A DNA stretch of 29,593 bases, from positions 1 through 29,593 of IMG/VR virus record IMGVR_UViG_3300044971_002099; one strand, given 5' to 3'. This DNA is from a virus. Below, piece after piece: positions 1 through 7,549 of this stretch; the first letter of the stretch is position 1; every line of letters begins with the position of its first letter. Below the pieces are notes generated by a model that did no database searches, was not told where the DNA came from, and saw only the letters and a program-made list of their open reading frames with translations. The position numbers were made by a program, and so were the translations under genes.

Positions 1-1718
1 TCAACACTAACACCTTCTTTAGCTTCAATTTTAACTGTTATAACACCACTAAAATCAACTTTTTGAGGTGTACTTTTAGCTGGGTCTTTACTCATTTCCG
101 CAATTTGTCTTGCTCTTGCACCACTAGCACCAAATACTGAAGCACCATCAATCTCAGGGATTTTTTTAACTTTAGTTTTAACTGCTCCAACTTTACCTGT
201 ATCAATCACTTTTTTGAATTCTTCCATTGCTGACTTGAAAGATTTTTCTGTTGACGAAGTACCTGTAGTTTTACTAATTATATTAGTTAAAATATTAGAA
301 GTTTTATCTGAAATATATTCGGGTAAATCAATAAACTTTGTTTCTAATATTTTAAATTGCGTATTAAAAGTTTGTTCACTAATTTCTCCTGATTGTGTTT
401 TTGTAATTAAAGATTGAAGTGCTCGTATTGATTCATCAACAAACTTACTTACCTCTTTTGTTTCAGGACCAGCATTACTAATTTCTCTTGAAACTGTTCT
501 CACAATGTTTTCTAAACCCACAACATTAGACACAACCTCTTTTGCACCAGCGGTACCATATCTCATTTGATTTAACATACCTAATGTATTTGCCGCCACC
601 TCTGTCATTTCGTGTAATTGATTTCTTTGAATAGCCTCAACAGTTTTTGGAGTTTCTTTTTGTAGTTTGATTAATTCATCAAACTCTTCTTGGTTAAGAT
701 TTTGTAATTCTTTTTTGGTATTGTCTTTTAAGTTAACCTCATACGTTCCGCCTTCACCCATACTTGCAATATTTGCCAAAAGTATCTTATCATTTTCATT
801 ATCAAAATTAATACTTGGATTTATAGCAGATAATCGAGTATCTAAATCTGCCGCAGCTAAAGCACTTTTAGTTAACTGTTGATAAGAAATACCAGTTAAA
901 TCTTCCATTTCTTTCAAACTTAAAATACCTGCCGCACTTATTTTAAATGAATTTGTTTCTTTACTAAAACTAACAAATTTTTGTGTTGCTTTAATTATAC
1001 TATCTTGTAATGCTCCAGGGTCATTAATTGCATCATTCATCAATTTAAATGGGTCTCCTAAACTACCAACGGCAAGTCCTAATCTTTGAAATCCTGCTGC
1101 CATTGCAATAGCACCTTCAGGTCTTAAAACTTTATCCGCAAAAACAGCGGTTTCGTTCATATCAAATCTTAACATTGATGCTTGTGCAGCCATTTTGGTC
1201 AACCCTTGAACACCATCATTAAAATTAAATCGATTCATTAACTGTAAATTTTCAGTAACTTCTTTAGTTACAATTCTAGCATTTAAACCTAAACTTTGAA
1301 CATACTTTATTGAATCCTCAACATTATCACCAATTTGAGAAACCTCATATCCCGCTTCAGCAAAATTCTTAGTTAATGCAAGTGCATTTGTTTGTAATAT
1401 TTCTGATGATGCATATAATTCTGAAACTTGGTCTACAGTAGCAATTACATTTCTTCGAGAACCCTCAGCAATTCCTTCCATTGTTTTAGTAACATCCATA
1501 ATGCCACCACCAAGCTTAGTTATTGATGCAACTGAAGAACTAATTGCAATTTGCATTTCCTCAATTCGAACTCTTCCTCCAAGAAATGCTTGGTTAAGAC
1601 TTTGAGCTTCAATTTTCATATTAGAAATTGCATTAAAAACACTTTCCAAAGGTTTTTCTATTTCCGTATATAAATTGAGAATATCTTCTAAATCTTTTTT
1701 TTCATCTTCTGCTGCCAT
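1..1718 (-). CDS. Tail tape measure-like protein, N-terminal part (partial)
   Basis: The frame opens at the ATG at 1718 (MAAEDEKKDLEDILNLY) and stays open without a stop to the window edge, giving about 572 residues of a longer protein. It is alpha-helical in character, rich in Ala, Asn, Glu, Lys and Ser, with long heptad-like stretches and no enzyme motif. Tape measure proteins set tail length inside the tube and are usually the longest tail gene. They follow the tail-assembly chaperone gene, which is exactly the position here: the chaperone-like gene with its shifted-frame extension lies immediately upstream. No transmembrane segment is evident in the visible part. The call rests mainly on position, helical composition and open length. 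It could be another large internal tail or baseplate hub protein. The true stop lies to the left of the window. Confidence 0.7.
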   Translation of the reverse strand, partial: MAAEDEKKDLEDILNLYTEIEKPLESVFNAISNMKIEAQSLNQAFLGGRVRIEEMQIAISSSVASITKLGGGIMDVTKTMEGIAEGSRRNVIATVDQVSELYASSEILQTNALALTKNFAEAGYEVSQIGDNVEDSIKYVQSLGLNARIVTKEVTENLQLMNRFNFNDGVQGLTKMAAQASMLRFDMNETAVFADKVLRPEGAIAMAAGFQRLGLAVGSLGDPFKLMNDAINDPGALQDSIIKATQKFVSFSKETNSFKISAAGILSLKEMEDLTGISYQQLTKSALAAADLDTRLSAINPSINFDNENDKILLANIASMGEGGTYEVNLKDNTKKELQNLNQEEFDELIKLQKETPKTVEAIQRNQLHEMTEVAANTLGMLNQMRYGTAGAKEVVSNVVGLENIVRTVSREISNAGPETKEVSKFVDESIRALQSLITKTQSGEISEQTFNTQFKILETKFIDLPEYISDKTSNILTNIISKTTGTSSTEKSFKSAMEEFKKVIDTGKVGAVKTKVKKIPEIDGASVFGASGARARQIAEMSKDPAKSTPQKVDFSGVITVKIEAKEGVSV

Positions 1719-1737
1719 AATTTAATTTCTCGTTACC

Positions 1738-1745
1738 TATAAATA
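1738..1745 (-). promoter_or_regulatory. Putative late-type promoter for the tape measure gene
   Basis: The minus strand reads TATTTATA, ending 19 nt before the tape measure ATG. It follows directly on the hairpin that closes the chaperone gene, a terminator-then-promoter layout. It is one of 11 sense-strand copies in the window. Promoter function is inferred from recurrence and position. Confidence 0.45.
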
Positions 1746-1746
1746 G

Positions 1747-1774
1747 AAGAAGGACTAATTTTTTAGTCCTTCTT
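1747..1774 (-). terminator. Perfect 12-bp hairpin at the end of the chaperone extension
   Basis: Arms 1747-1758 and 1763-1774 are perfect inverted repeats (AAGAAGGACTAA and TTAGTCCTTCTT) around a 4-nt loop. On the minus strand the stem is followed by CUAUUUAU rather than a clean U-run, so termination may be partial. The stop codon of the shifted-frame extension (1765-1763) lies in the first arm, so the stem marks the end of that frame precisely. Confidence 0.55.
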
Positions 1775-1948
1775 ATTATTTTCAACCCATTTATCTAACA
1801 AATATTTTCTCATAAAAACGGGCATTACCATAAAATCTTGATACGTTATTTTCATTAACGTATTTAAGTAATAAAACTCATCAAGTTGTCCTTGTCTATA
1901 ATCCGAAGAAAGGACGAAAAAAGTCAACCCCAAAACCAACGTTAACTG
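1763..1948 (-). CDS. Shifted-frame C-terminal extension of the tail assembly protein
   Basis: In the +1 (equivalently -2) frame relative to the 250-aa gene, an open stretch of 61 codons runs from just after a TGA at 1951-1949 to a TAA at 1765-1763. It overlaps the last 17 codons of the upstream gene. After the overlap it encodes DYRQGQLDEFYYLNT, then TYQDFMVMPVFMRKYLLDKW, a compact helical segment with the pattern x-Y-x-x-F-x-x-M-P-x-x-x-R-x-x-L-x-D that resembles the T half of phage tail-assembly chaperones. There is no good start codon before an internal ATG at 1855, which would give only 30 aa. Frameshifting is therefore the likelier route. The run of six Ts at 1922-1917 (GAC TTT TTT CGT) is a plausible slip site and would give a fusion of about 294 aa. 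In many phages a chaperone with such a frameshift sits directly before the tape measure gene, as here. Confidence 0.6.
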   Translation of the reverse strand, partial: QLTLVLGLTFFVLSSDYRQGQLDEFYYLNTLMKITYQDFMVMPVFMRKYLLDKWVENNKKD

Positions 1949-2648
1949 TCAGTTGTTCTCCTGATGGGGCTATTACTACTCTCGACATATCGAGCTTTGG
2001 TTCATTATCATCCATAAACTTACGATAAGTTTTAGAATCAAAAATTGGCATTGACTCAACAAACTTCGCAATTTCAGTTTTATCTGTTGTTCCATTTACC
2101 TCAACAATTTCTTTATTCATTCTCCAAGTCACTCTTGGTATAACACGTCCTTGAGGATATGTTTCAGCCATTCTGGATAACTCCGTAATTTCACCATAAG
2201 TTAATGGTTTAGCTTTAATTGTTGCTTGAGATTTAGGTAAATTAATTGAAAAAGTACCATCTTCTGATGGTTGTTGTCCATTAACAATTGAAAGTTGGTC
2301 TAATAAAACATTTGCTTGAAATGGTTTTTTAGTTACCGGGTCTGTAAGATTTAACATCATTTCAGGTCCAAATGCTGTGTTTCTTAAAAAGATAAGAATT
2401 GCCTCAACATCACCTTCAATTAATTCTTCTACTCGAATATCAGGTTCATATATTTTTGACCTTAATAAATTAAGAGTTAAGTCTTTTGCACCACCCATTA
2501 AAATATTTTCATCGGCAGCGGTAAGATATCCCACCTTAATTGATTTCTTTTTATTTTTATAAAAAATACCTTGTGAAGGTAATGGTACCACATCGTGTGG
2601 TAATGTAAAATTTTGTTGACCGTAGTCGTTTGATTGTTGATTGTCCAT
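1896..2648 (-). CDS. gp26-like baseplate hub / tail-assembly chaperone protein
   Basis: The 250-aa protein begins with a hydrophilic, Gln-rich tail. Near residue 20 comes the LPSQGIFYKNKKKSIKVGYL pattern, then LTAADENILM. This is the N-terminal signature I associate with the T4 gp26-type baseplate assembly family (LPS-x-G-x-x-Y, followed by an acidic E-x-x-L helix). A second similar module (ATIKAKPLTYGEITELSRMA) follows near residue 145. The C terminus is GVDFFRPFFGL, and the gene's end overlaps the shifted-frame extension. T4 gp26 is somewhat shorter, at about 208 residues. Placed between the tube gene and the tape measure gene, it occupies the slot of the tail-assembly chaperone that coats the tape measure before the tube polymerises. 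It is cytoplasmic and probably absent from the finished virion. The start at 2648 follows a terminator-like hairpin by only about 10 nt and has no Shine-Dalgarno sequence. Confidence 0.75.
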   Translation of the reverse strand: MDNQQSNDYGQQNFTLPHDVVPLPSQGIFYKNKKKSIKVGYLTAADENILMGGAKDLTLNLLRSKIYEPDIRVEELIEGDVEAILIFLRNTAFGPEMMLNLTDPVTKKPFQANVLLDQLSIVNGQQPSEDGTFSINLPKSQATIKAKPLTYGEITELSRMAETYPQGRVIPRVTWRMNKEIVEVNGTTDKTEIAKFVESMPIFDSKTYRKFMDDNEPKLDMSRVVIAPSGEQLTVNVGFGVDFFRPFFGL

Positions 2649-2650
2649 AT

Positions 2651-2683
2651 AAAAAAATAACCGTAAAGTTTAGCTTTACGGTT
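2651..2683 (-). terminator. Rho-independent terminator after the tail tube gene
   Basis: A perfect 10-bp stem pairs 2659-2668 with 2674-2683 (AACCGTAAAG / CTTTACGGTT) around a 5-nt loop. On the minus strand it is followed by ATTTTTTTAT. It lies downstream of the tube gene, but also between the TATTTATA motif at 2707-2714 and the next start codon, so it would sit in the leader of the gp26-like gene. It may terminate or attenuate transcription. Confidence 0.8.
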
Positions 2684-2706
2684 AAATATAGTGAGTATTG
2701 ATTTTT

Positions 2707-2714
2707 TATAAATA
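2707..2714 (-). promoter_or_regulatory. Putative late-type promoter upstream of the gp26-like gene
   Basis: The minus strand reads TATTTATA just after the tube stop codon, 58 nt before the gp26-like ATG. It is flanked by a 7-bp inverted repeat (ATTGATT / AATCAAT). A transcript starting here would meet the hairpin at 2683-2659 before the gene. Confidence 0.4.
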
Positions 2715-2718
2715 GTAA

Positions 2719-3207
2719 TCAATAAACTAACACACATCTATCCATTCTTAAAGTTGCCGCAATTGTTGCCAAAGCATCTTGAGAATATGATAATGTGTTA
2801 AAGTTAACGTCAGTTAAGAATGTTCCATAAAGAATCCACTTCTCAACAACAACACCCGTTGGGTCTAACATCTCCAAGTCAATATCTTTTTTATAACCCG
2901 CAGCATAACCCATACGACCCGTAACTGATTCAGCGTGTAAACGTACCCACTCCATCAATGCTTGTGCCGCAGAAGGACCAATTGGGTCTCTAAACGTAAC
3001 ATTTAATGCTTGCCAAGTGAATCTTCCCGCAACATATGTTGATGTATTTAGGAAAGGGATTTCTGTAGCAGCGATTTGAATATGTGGTCTTTGAGCAGTT
3101 TCTACGAACCATTCATTTATACCCAAACTTGATGGAAACCTTAAGATGAAACGATTCTGACGTTTTGGTTCATAAGGAACCGGCATTTTCATTAATAAAT
3201 CAGCCAT
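2719..3207 (-). CDS. Tail tube protein (T4 gp19 family)
   Basis: At 162 aa it is almost the length of T4 gp19 (163 aa). It follows the family pattern: an N-terminal PYEPKRQNRFILRFPSSLGI strand, a central TWQALNVTFRDPIGPSAAQ segment, a helix (LMEWVRLHAESVTGRMGY), then DIDLEMLDPTGVVVEKWILYG and the closing strand TLRMDRCVLVY. gp19-type proteins form hexameric rings that stack into the inner tail tube through which DNA passes. The gene lies between the phosphatase/sheath genes and the gp26-like gene, within the tail module. Its ATG is preceded by an A/T-rich leader with TATTTATA 32 nt upstream, the same spacing as at the sheath gene, which would suit co-ordinated late expression of the two major tail proteins. 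The hairpin at 2683-2659 ends the unit. Confidence 0.93.
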   Translation of the reverse strand: MADLLMKMPVPYEPKRQNRFILRFPSSLGINEWFVETAQRPHIQIAATEIPFLNTSTYVAGRFTWQALNVTFRDPIGPSAAQALMEWVRLHAESVTGRMGYAAGYKKDIDLEMLDPTGVVVEKWILYGTFLTDVNFNTLSYSQDALATIAATLRMDRCVLVY

Positions 3208-3239
3208 ATTATTTTAATTTTTATTATTTTATTTATTCT

Positions 3240-3247
3240 TATAAATA
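3240..3247 (-). promoter_or_regulatory. Putative late-type promoter for the tail tube gene
   Basis: TATTTATA on the minus strand ends 32 nt upstream of the tube ATG. The surrounding gap (3208-3334) is almost pure A/T and holds no other gene. The spacing matches the equivalent motif at the sheath gene. Confidence 0.5.
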
Positions 3248-3334
3248 TTAGTTAGTTAAAAATATTTCTATTTACTTTTTTTTATATAGAATTATTCATT
3301 ATATATAATTTCTAGTACTAATATATATTCTAGT

Positions 3335-4165
3335 TTATTTATATTCTTTCTTAATTCCTCCTGATGTAGAATAAGTCTTTACTATATTATCTGGTTTTTT
3401 ATTAAAATGTTTACTCATTAATTCAACATTTCTTAAATCGTCATCTGAAAAACCAATAGATATTTTACTAGGGACAAATTTATTGGACACATCATTTTTG
3501 AGGAAAGCTCTCTTATTTAAGATACCCGCCATTCCTTTAATATAATCTACAAAACCTTCCATCGCTTTGACTTTCGCAACCTCAGGATTGGCAGCACCTT
3601 CTTCGTCTCCAAAAGAAACGGGGTGGTATTTGTTAAGTTCTAAATATGATTTAATTAATTCATTATCAGTCATATCATCTTCATCAGTAAAACTTCTATA
3701 TTTTTTTAAGTTCTTAATAAGTGATTCTTTATCAATACCATTAAAACCGTTAATAATATAATTATAAATTCCCTCTTTAATAGTATTTGGGTTATGACCT
3801 CTTGCGGTTATAATCGCAAATATTGAACCATTATTAATTGCTTCTCTAAAGTCATTAAATGCCGGTCCTAATTTCGCTCTCATCGAATCAACTAAAAATT
3901 CTTTGTCTCCTTCTGTTGTGAAATTACGAAATGGATTTTCCGCAAAATCAACAATTACATTACCTTGATACGTGAATGGTTCTTTACCAATTTGACCTCT
4001 AAACTCAGCAAAATCGTCCGTACTCATACCAACCTCATCACCGTCTTCCGACTTTAAAATAATCTTTGTCGGCATATGAACAATATTATCGTCCCAATCG
4101 AATGCATAATATTTCATATCTGGTGAACCTTCGGGTTTAAACCCTTCTTTAATTACTTTTTTCAT
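3335..4165 (-). CDS. HAD-superfamily phosphatase-like protein in the tail operon
   Basis: The 276-aa protein carries the HAD catalytic set in order. Motif I is YYAFDWDDNIVH (nucleophile Asp23, acid/base Asp25). Motif II is AIITARG (Thr120). Candidate motif III lysines are K198 and K200. Motif IV is IGFSDDDLRN (Asp241-243, Asn246). The dehalogenase-like fold hydrolyses phosphate esters, but the substrate cannot be read from the sequence. Residues 31-110 form an insertion rich in acidic residues that probably acts as a cap. The gene sits between the sheath and tube genes, a structural position where T4 has no enzyme. The product might be virion-associated, might process a nucleotide or sugar phosphate, or might be a non-enzymatic scaffold; catalytic residues are intact, so an active enzyme is favoured. 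No TATTTAT motif precedes it. It begins 11 nt after the sheath terminator stem, so it may rely on read-through. Confidence 0.75.
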   Translation of the reverse strand: MKKVIKEGFKPEGSPDMKYYAFDWDDNIVHMPTKIILKSEDGDEVGMSTDDFAEFRGQIGKEPFTYQGNVIVDFAENPFRNFTTEGDKEFLVDSMRAKLGPAFNDFREAINNGSIFAIITARGHNPNTIKEGIYNYIINGFNGIDKESLIKNLKKYRSFTDEDDMTDNELIKSYLELNKYHPVSFGDEEGAANPEVAKVKAMEGFVDYIKGMAGILNKRAFLKNDVSNKFVPSKISIGFSDDDLRNVELMSKHFNKKPDNIVKTYSTSGGIKKEYK

Positions 4166-4172
4166 ATTTGGC

Positions 4173-4198
4173 TAAAAAGTGGGGACGAATCCCCACTT
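4173..4198 (-). terminator. Strong terminator after the tail sheath gene
   Basis: A perfect 9-bp stem (4177-4185 with 4190-4198, AAGTGGGGA / TCCCCACTT) closes on a UUCG tetraloop when read on the minus strand. It is followed by UUU, giving a U5 run including the end of the stem. UUCG loops are exceptionally stable. It ends 11 nt before the ATG of the phosphatase gene. Confidence 0.85.
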
Positions 4199-4208
4199 AT
4201 GTTTTTTA

Positions 4209-7200
4209 TTAAATATTCTCAAACGAAGCTCCAGTTGGAGTAATAAAGAACTCAATATCGATGAATTCTAATGCCTTCGTAGGTTTAAGATATATTTTAC
4301 CTGTTAATGTATTTCTATCTAAATCTTCAGGAGAAGATGAAACTGTTACACGGAAATCGTATAAACCTCTGTCTCTTCTAATCGCATCTAAAATAGGGTT
4401 AACACTATCTAAGAATTGTTGTCTAACGATTTGGTCGTTTTGTTCAAACAATAATCTTACCGCTACTGCTGATATTAACTTACGAGCTTGTAATAACAAT
4501 CTTCTTACGTTTAATCTGTTTAATGCTGTGTCAGAAACTTGAAGAGTTTTGTTACCCCAAATAACTGTTCCAACATCAGCAAAAGTCGCGATTGGATTGA
4601 TTCTACCTTGATATAAAGTATCTCTATCTTCTTGAGTTAGTTTCTGTCTTGCTTTAACTGAGTTTACTAAACCTCTTGTGTAACCCGCAGATGCGAACCA
4701 AGGGAAAGCAATGTTATCAGTCAATGCTAAGTTTCTACAAACTTCACCAGTTGGTGGTAAATAGATTTGAGTATTACTTACAGTATCTCTAACTAAAATC
4801 CAAGGATAGTAGGTAGCTGTGTAGTTTGAATCAATTCCTGTATTATCCAAGTTATCAACCGCTTCTTGTGAATAAATAATATCTAAAGAGTTAGTTGAAT
4901 CCGGAGTATACATATTGTAATCAGGAGTTGTTGCGATGTAAACCGAGTCAGCTCTTGAATATTGAACCATATCGATTGCTTCTTCAACAAGATTAGAGTT
5001 GTTAACATAATCAATACCTGTTGTTGCAAAAACGTTAATGTTTGTTGCTTCAGGGTTTGCAAATGTTAATACACCTAATAAGTAAGCATAGTAGTCAGTG
5101 TTTGCAAAGTCTTGAGTATTGTTTTGAACAATAATTCTTTTGAATACACCATCACCAGTTGCCGTTGGGTATCTTGGAGATGCCGCAGCACCTGCCAAAT
5201 ATCCTGAATCTCCTAATTGGAATCTATCTTGATTTGTTCTAAATTCTCTGTAGATATCCCATCCGTCAAATCCACCCGCGAAACATACTGTGTACTTTCT
5301 TGAGTAAATGAAGTAATATGGATTTTCTTGAGTTTGTGGGTCTTCTCTAAAATCAGCAACACCACATTCAAATGCGGTAGTTCCACTATCAACAGAGGTA
5401 TTACCAATATTAACAACCGTAGCACCTGAGTCCATATGGAAACCTTTACTTAACACATTCCATTTAATTGAATCTGTTCTATTCCCCCAATCTACTGTTG
5501 GATTTTGTTTACCTTTATAAGAGAAGAATGATTCATCAACACCATATTGAGCTGTTGAAAATCCTAAGTAAGTTCTTCTTACAATATCTCCACCCGATTC
5601 AACAGCATTTGAAACTCCACCTGTAGTTGTACCAAATGGTGGGTTATAAATAACTTCACCAGGGTAATTATATTTCACTTTATATTGAATATAAGGTGAT
5701 GGATATACTGAATAATTTTCGTATTCTCTTTGAGTATAACCATAGAATCCACAAGGAATTGCATCTATTGGTGCTTCGTCTGCCATTTCAATCATAATAA
5801 ATTTTGAAATTAAAGCGTATTCACCATTTGATGAACCAATTTTCTTAGCAACAAAGTTGTTAGATGCTGGGTCCAAATTACAATTTGTAAATTTTTCAAT
5901 TACAACAGGATTTGCATCCGTATCAAAGAAACTTCTAACCAACACATCAAATGTCATATTATTAAATGATAAGTTAGCAATTGAAACTTTAACTTCTGTA
6001 TTTGCGGAATCACCATCTGAAATTGAAATAAACTTAAATAAGTTATAAACTTTATTACCTCTTAGCTCAGATACTAAGAAAGGAGTTTCTGGTGATTGAT
6101 ATTTTTCTAAATTCCAAGCAATTGAAGTAGTTGATGTTGTATCTCTTGCTTCAGGTAACTCGATTAAAGTACAATTTAATCCACGAATATAACCTTGGTT
6201 GTAACCATAAGCTAATGATGCTGGATAAACTTCTTCAATAAACAATGGAACTTCAAATCTTGATTTACCAAAATTATCAAAACCAAAAACTTTTGTAAGA
6301 TATTTTGATGATGCCGCCAATAATGAAGTTTCAAATGTGAATACTTCATTTTCTTTAGTAACACCTGAAATTGCAAATGTTGCATATGGTGAAGTTGTTA
6401 TACCTGAATATTGACCAGTACAAAGTAATGATACATCGGTTAAACCAGTAACTTGATAAACAGGTCCGTGATTTTCACTTGTAGAACTATTAGTGTATAA
6501 TGAAATACCTCTTGAACGTAAAGTAGCAACAACCATATTATTGTATTCAGGGTAAGCAGTACCTGAGAAGTTATAAACATTACCCGATACAGTTCCTGTA
6601 AAACTTTGTGAAGAACCTGAAGTTAATGAACTTACAACGTAATCAAATGAATAACCTGAATAACTATCAGCACTATAGTTTTGGAAGTTAGCATAATACC
6701 AAGAATCGTTAGAACCAGCACTTAAATCATTTTGTGATAAATCAACTGAATAACAATCATAAGCATTTGTTACAGCACTATAAGTTGAAACTAAACTATT
6801 GTAATCAGTTTCAGGAATTGCACCATATACTATCGCAGTTGTTGCTGATAATGATGGTGTGTCCATAATTGTATCCAAGTAACTATTAAAGTCATTTGAA
6901 TATGTTGAAACTGAACCATCAGCCAATCTATATTGTGTATTATAATTTGCCGATACTTGTGATGGTAAATTATTTGGATTTAAAAATGTTACCGTTCCAC
7001 CTGAAGATGTTCCTGTAAAAGTAGCACTCCAAGTAGTTCCTGTAGATGGATTTAATCCAATTGTTAATGGGTCAACATTCGCAGTTACGGTTAAAGACCA
7101 AGAAGGTCCCGCGTCATAACCCGACAAACCTAATACTCTTGTTACGAATAACTGATTAGATTGTTGAAGATATGATTTAGCAATGTATGCCGCTTCATAT

Positions 7201-7430
7201 TTAGGGATTTGAGTATTAACAAACTTAACTGGTTCTGTTCCACCAAAATAAGCTTGAAACTCGTCATAATTAGTAATGAATACTGGTTCGAAAGCTGGAC
7301 CTTTTAAAGTCTCACCTACCAAACCTAACGTAGTAACCCCGACACTCTGTGCTACGAACGATAAGTCCGTTTCAGATGTGTATACTCCAGGTGATACGTA
7401 TACTTTTTGATTTGCTTGTGCTGTTGCCAT
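4209..7430 (-). CDS. Tail sheath protein (T4 gp18-like), enlarged
   Basis: The N terminus (VYVSPGVYTSETDLSF, then VGVTTLGLVGETLKGPAFEP and a DEFQAYFGG motif) is the standard start of contractile tail sheath proteins. The C terminus (RLLLQARKLISAVAVRLLFE, FRVTVSSSPEDLDRNTLTGK and LEFIDIEFFITP) is the conserved sheath C-domain that builds the inner contacts with the tube. Sheath subunits assemble as a helix round the tube and shorten to drive injection. At 1073 aa it is about 400 residues longer than T4 gp18 (659 aa). The extra sequence lies in the middle, roughly residues 120-640, and is rich in Ser, Thr, Tyr and Asn. It probably forms additional surface beta domains. The gene is last in its transcript before the UUCG terminator. 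TATTTATG lies 32 nt upstream of the start. No Shine-Dalgarno sequence is visible. Confidence 0.95.
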   Translation of the reverse strand: MATAQANQKVYVSPGVYTSETDLSFVAQSVGVTTLGLVGETLKGPAFEPVFITNYDEFQAYFGGTEPVKFVNTQIPKYEAAYIAKSYLQQSNQLFVTRVLGLSGYDAGPSWSLTVTANVDPLTIGLNPSTGTTWSATFTGTSSGGTVTFLNPNNLPSQVSANYNTQYRLADGSVSTYSNDFNSYLDTIMDTPSLSATTAIVYGAIPETDYNSLVSTYSAVTNAYDCYSVDLSQNDLSAGSNDSWYYANFQNYSADSYSGYSFDYVVSSLTSGSSQSFTGTVSGNVYNFSGTAYPEYNNMVVATLRSRGISLYTNSSTSENHGPVYQVTGLTDVSLLCTGQYSGITTSPYATFAISGVTKENEVFTFETSLLAASSKYLTKVFGFDNFGKSRFEVPLFIEEVYPASLAYGYNQGYIRGLNCTLIELPEARDTTSTTSIAWNLEKYQSPETPFLVSELRGNKVYNLFKFISISDGDSANTEVKVSIANLSFNNMTFDVLVRSFFDTDANPVVIEKFTNCNLDPASNNFVAKKIGSSNGEYALISKFIMIEMADEAPIDAIPCGFYGYTQREYENYSVYPSPYIQYKVKYNYPGEVIYNPPFGTTTGGVSNAVESGGDIVRRTYLGFSTAQYGVDESFFSYKGKQNPTVDWGNRTDSIKWNVLSKGFHMDSGATVVNIGNTSVDSGTTAFECGVADFREDPQTQENPYYFIYSRKYTVCFAGGFDGWDIYREFRTNQDRFQLGDSGYLAGAAASPRYPTATGDGVFKRIIVQNNTQDFANTDYYAYLLGVLTFANPEATNINVFATTGIDYVNNSNLVEEAIDMVQYSRADSVYIATTPDYNMYTPDSTNSLDIIYSQEAVDNLDNTGIDSNYTATYYPWILVRDTVSNTQIYLPPTGEVCRNLALTDNIAFPWFASAGYTRGLVNSVKARQKLTQEDRDTLYQGRINPIATFADVGTVIWGNKTLQVSDTALNRLNVRRLLLQARKLISAVAVRLLFEQNDQIVRQQFLDSVNPILDAIRRDRGLYDFRVTVSSSPEDLDRNTLTGKIYLKPTKALEFIDIEFFITPTGASFENI

Positions 7431-7462
7431 TATAAATTTTTATATTGCAGATTTATTTTATA

Positions 7463-7470
7463 CATAAATA
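7463..7470 (-). promoter_or_regulatory. Putative late-type promoter for the sheath gene
   Basis: The minus strand reads TATTTATG, 32 nt before the sheath ATG, the same spacing as at the tube gene. Immediately upstream lies a small inverted repeat, TTCGT / ACGAA (about 7471-7486). Confidence 0.45.
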
Positions 7471-7507
7471 TTCGTAAAAAGACGAAAAAACTTTACTTTT
7501 TAATAAC

Positions 7508-7515
7508 TATTTATA
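7508..7515 (+). promoter_or_regulatory. Putative promoter for the small RHH-like gene
   Basis: TATTTATA on the plus strand, 34 nt before the plus-strand ATG at 7550. Its orientation agrees with that of the small gene and is opposite to the sheath promoter about 40 bp away, which supports the small gene being real. Confidence 0.4.
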
Positions 7516-7518
7516 AAC

Positions 7519-7543
7519 GGTAGGAAAAAATTCTACCTTTTTT
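7519..7543 (+). terminator. Hairpin plus T-run just ahead of the RHH-like gene
   Basis: GGTAG (7519-7523) pairs with CTACC (7533-7537), extended by AA/TT past a bulged G. It is followed by TTTTTT (7538-7543). It looks like a small intrinsic terminator on the plus strand but lies between the TATTTATA motif and the start codon of the 53-aa gene. It may act as a leader attenuator or 5' stabilising hairpin. Confidence 0.5.
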
Positions 7544-7549
7544 CACCCT

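Noticed and set aside
214-882. Two short plus-strand frames opposite the tape measure gene
   Set aside because: The minus-strand frame is open across the whole region with protein-like composition; the plus frames are its antisense shadows.
1896-1925. A -1 frameshift at the T6 run in the gp26-like gene
   Set aside because: The -1 frame gives only about 17 codons before a stop and no conserved-looking sequence; the +1/-2 frame is the coding-like one.
2498-2737. 79-aa minus-strand frame overlapping the start of the gp26-like gene
   Set aside because: It is out of frame with the clear gp26-like gene, covers its promoter and terminator hairpin, and its sequence is a low-complexity shadow without family features.
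1738-3247. Exact T4 late promoter TATAAATA on the plus strand at 1738, 2707 and 3240 (also 17556)
   Set aside because: These point against the genes present and would drive antisense RNA. The same sites read TATTTATA in the gene direction, and other sites (SOD, RHH-like) have TATTTATA on the plus strand before plus genes, so the sense-strand reading is preferred.
3208-3334. Possible small gene or origin in the A/T-rich gap before the tube gene
   Set aside because: No frame of useful length and no repeated iteron-like words were seen beyond the promoter motif and short palindromes.
5213-5425. 70-aa frame inside the sheath gene
   Set aside because: It is on the same strand in another frame, within a conserved structural gene and without any start context.
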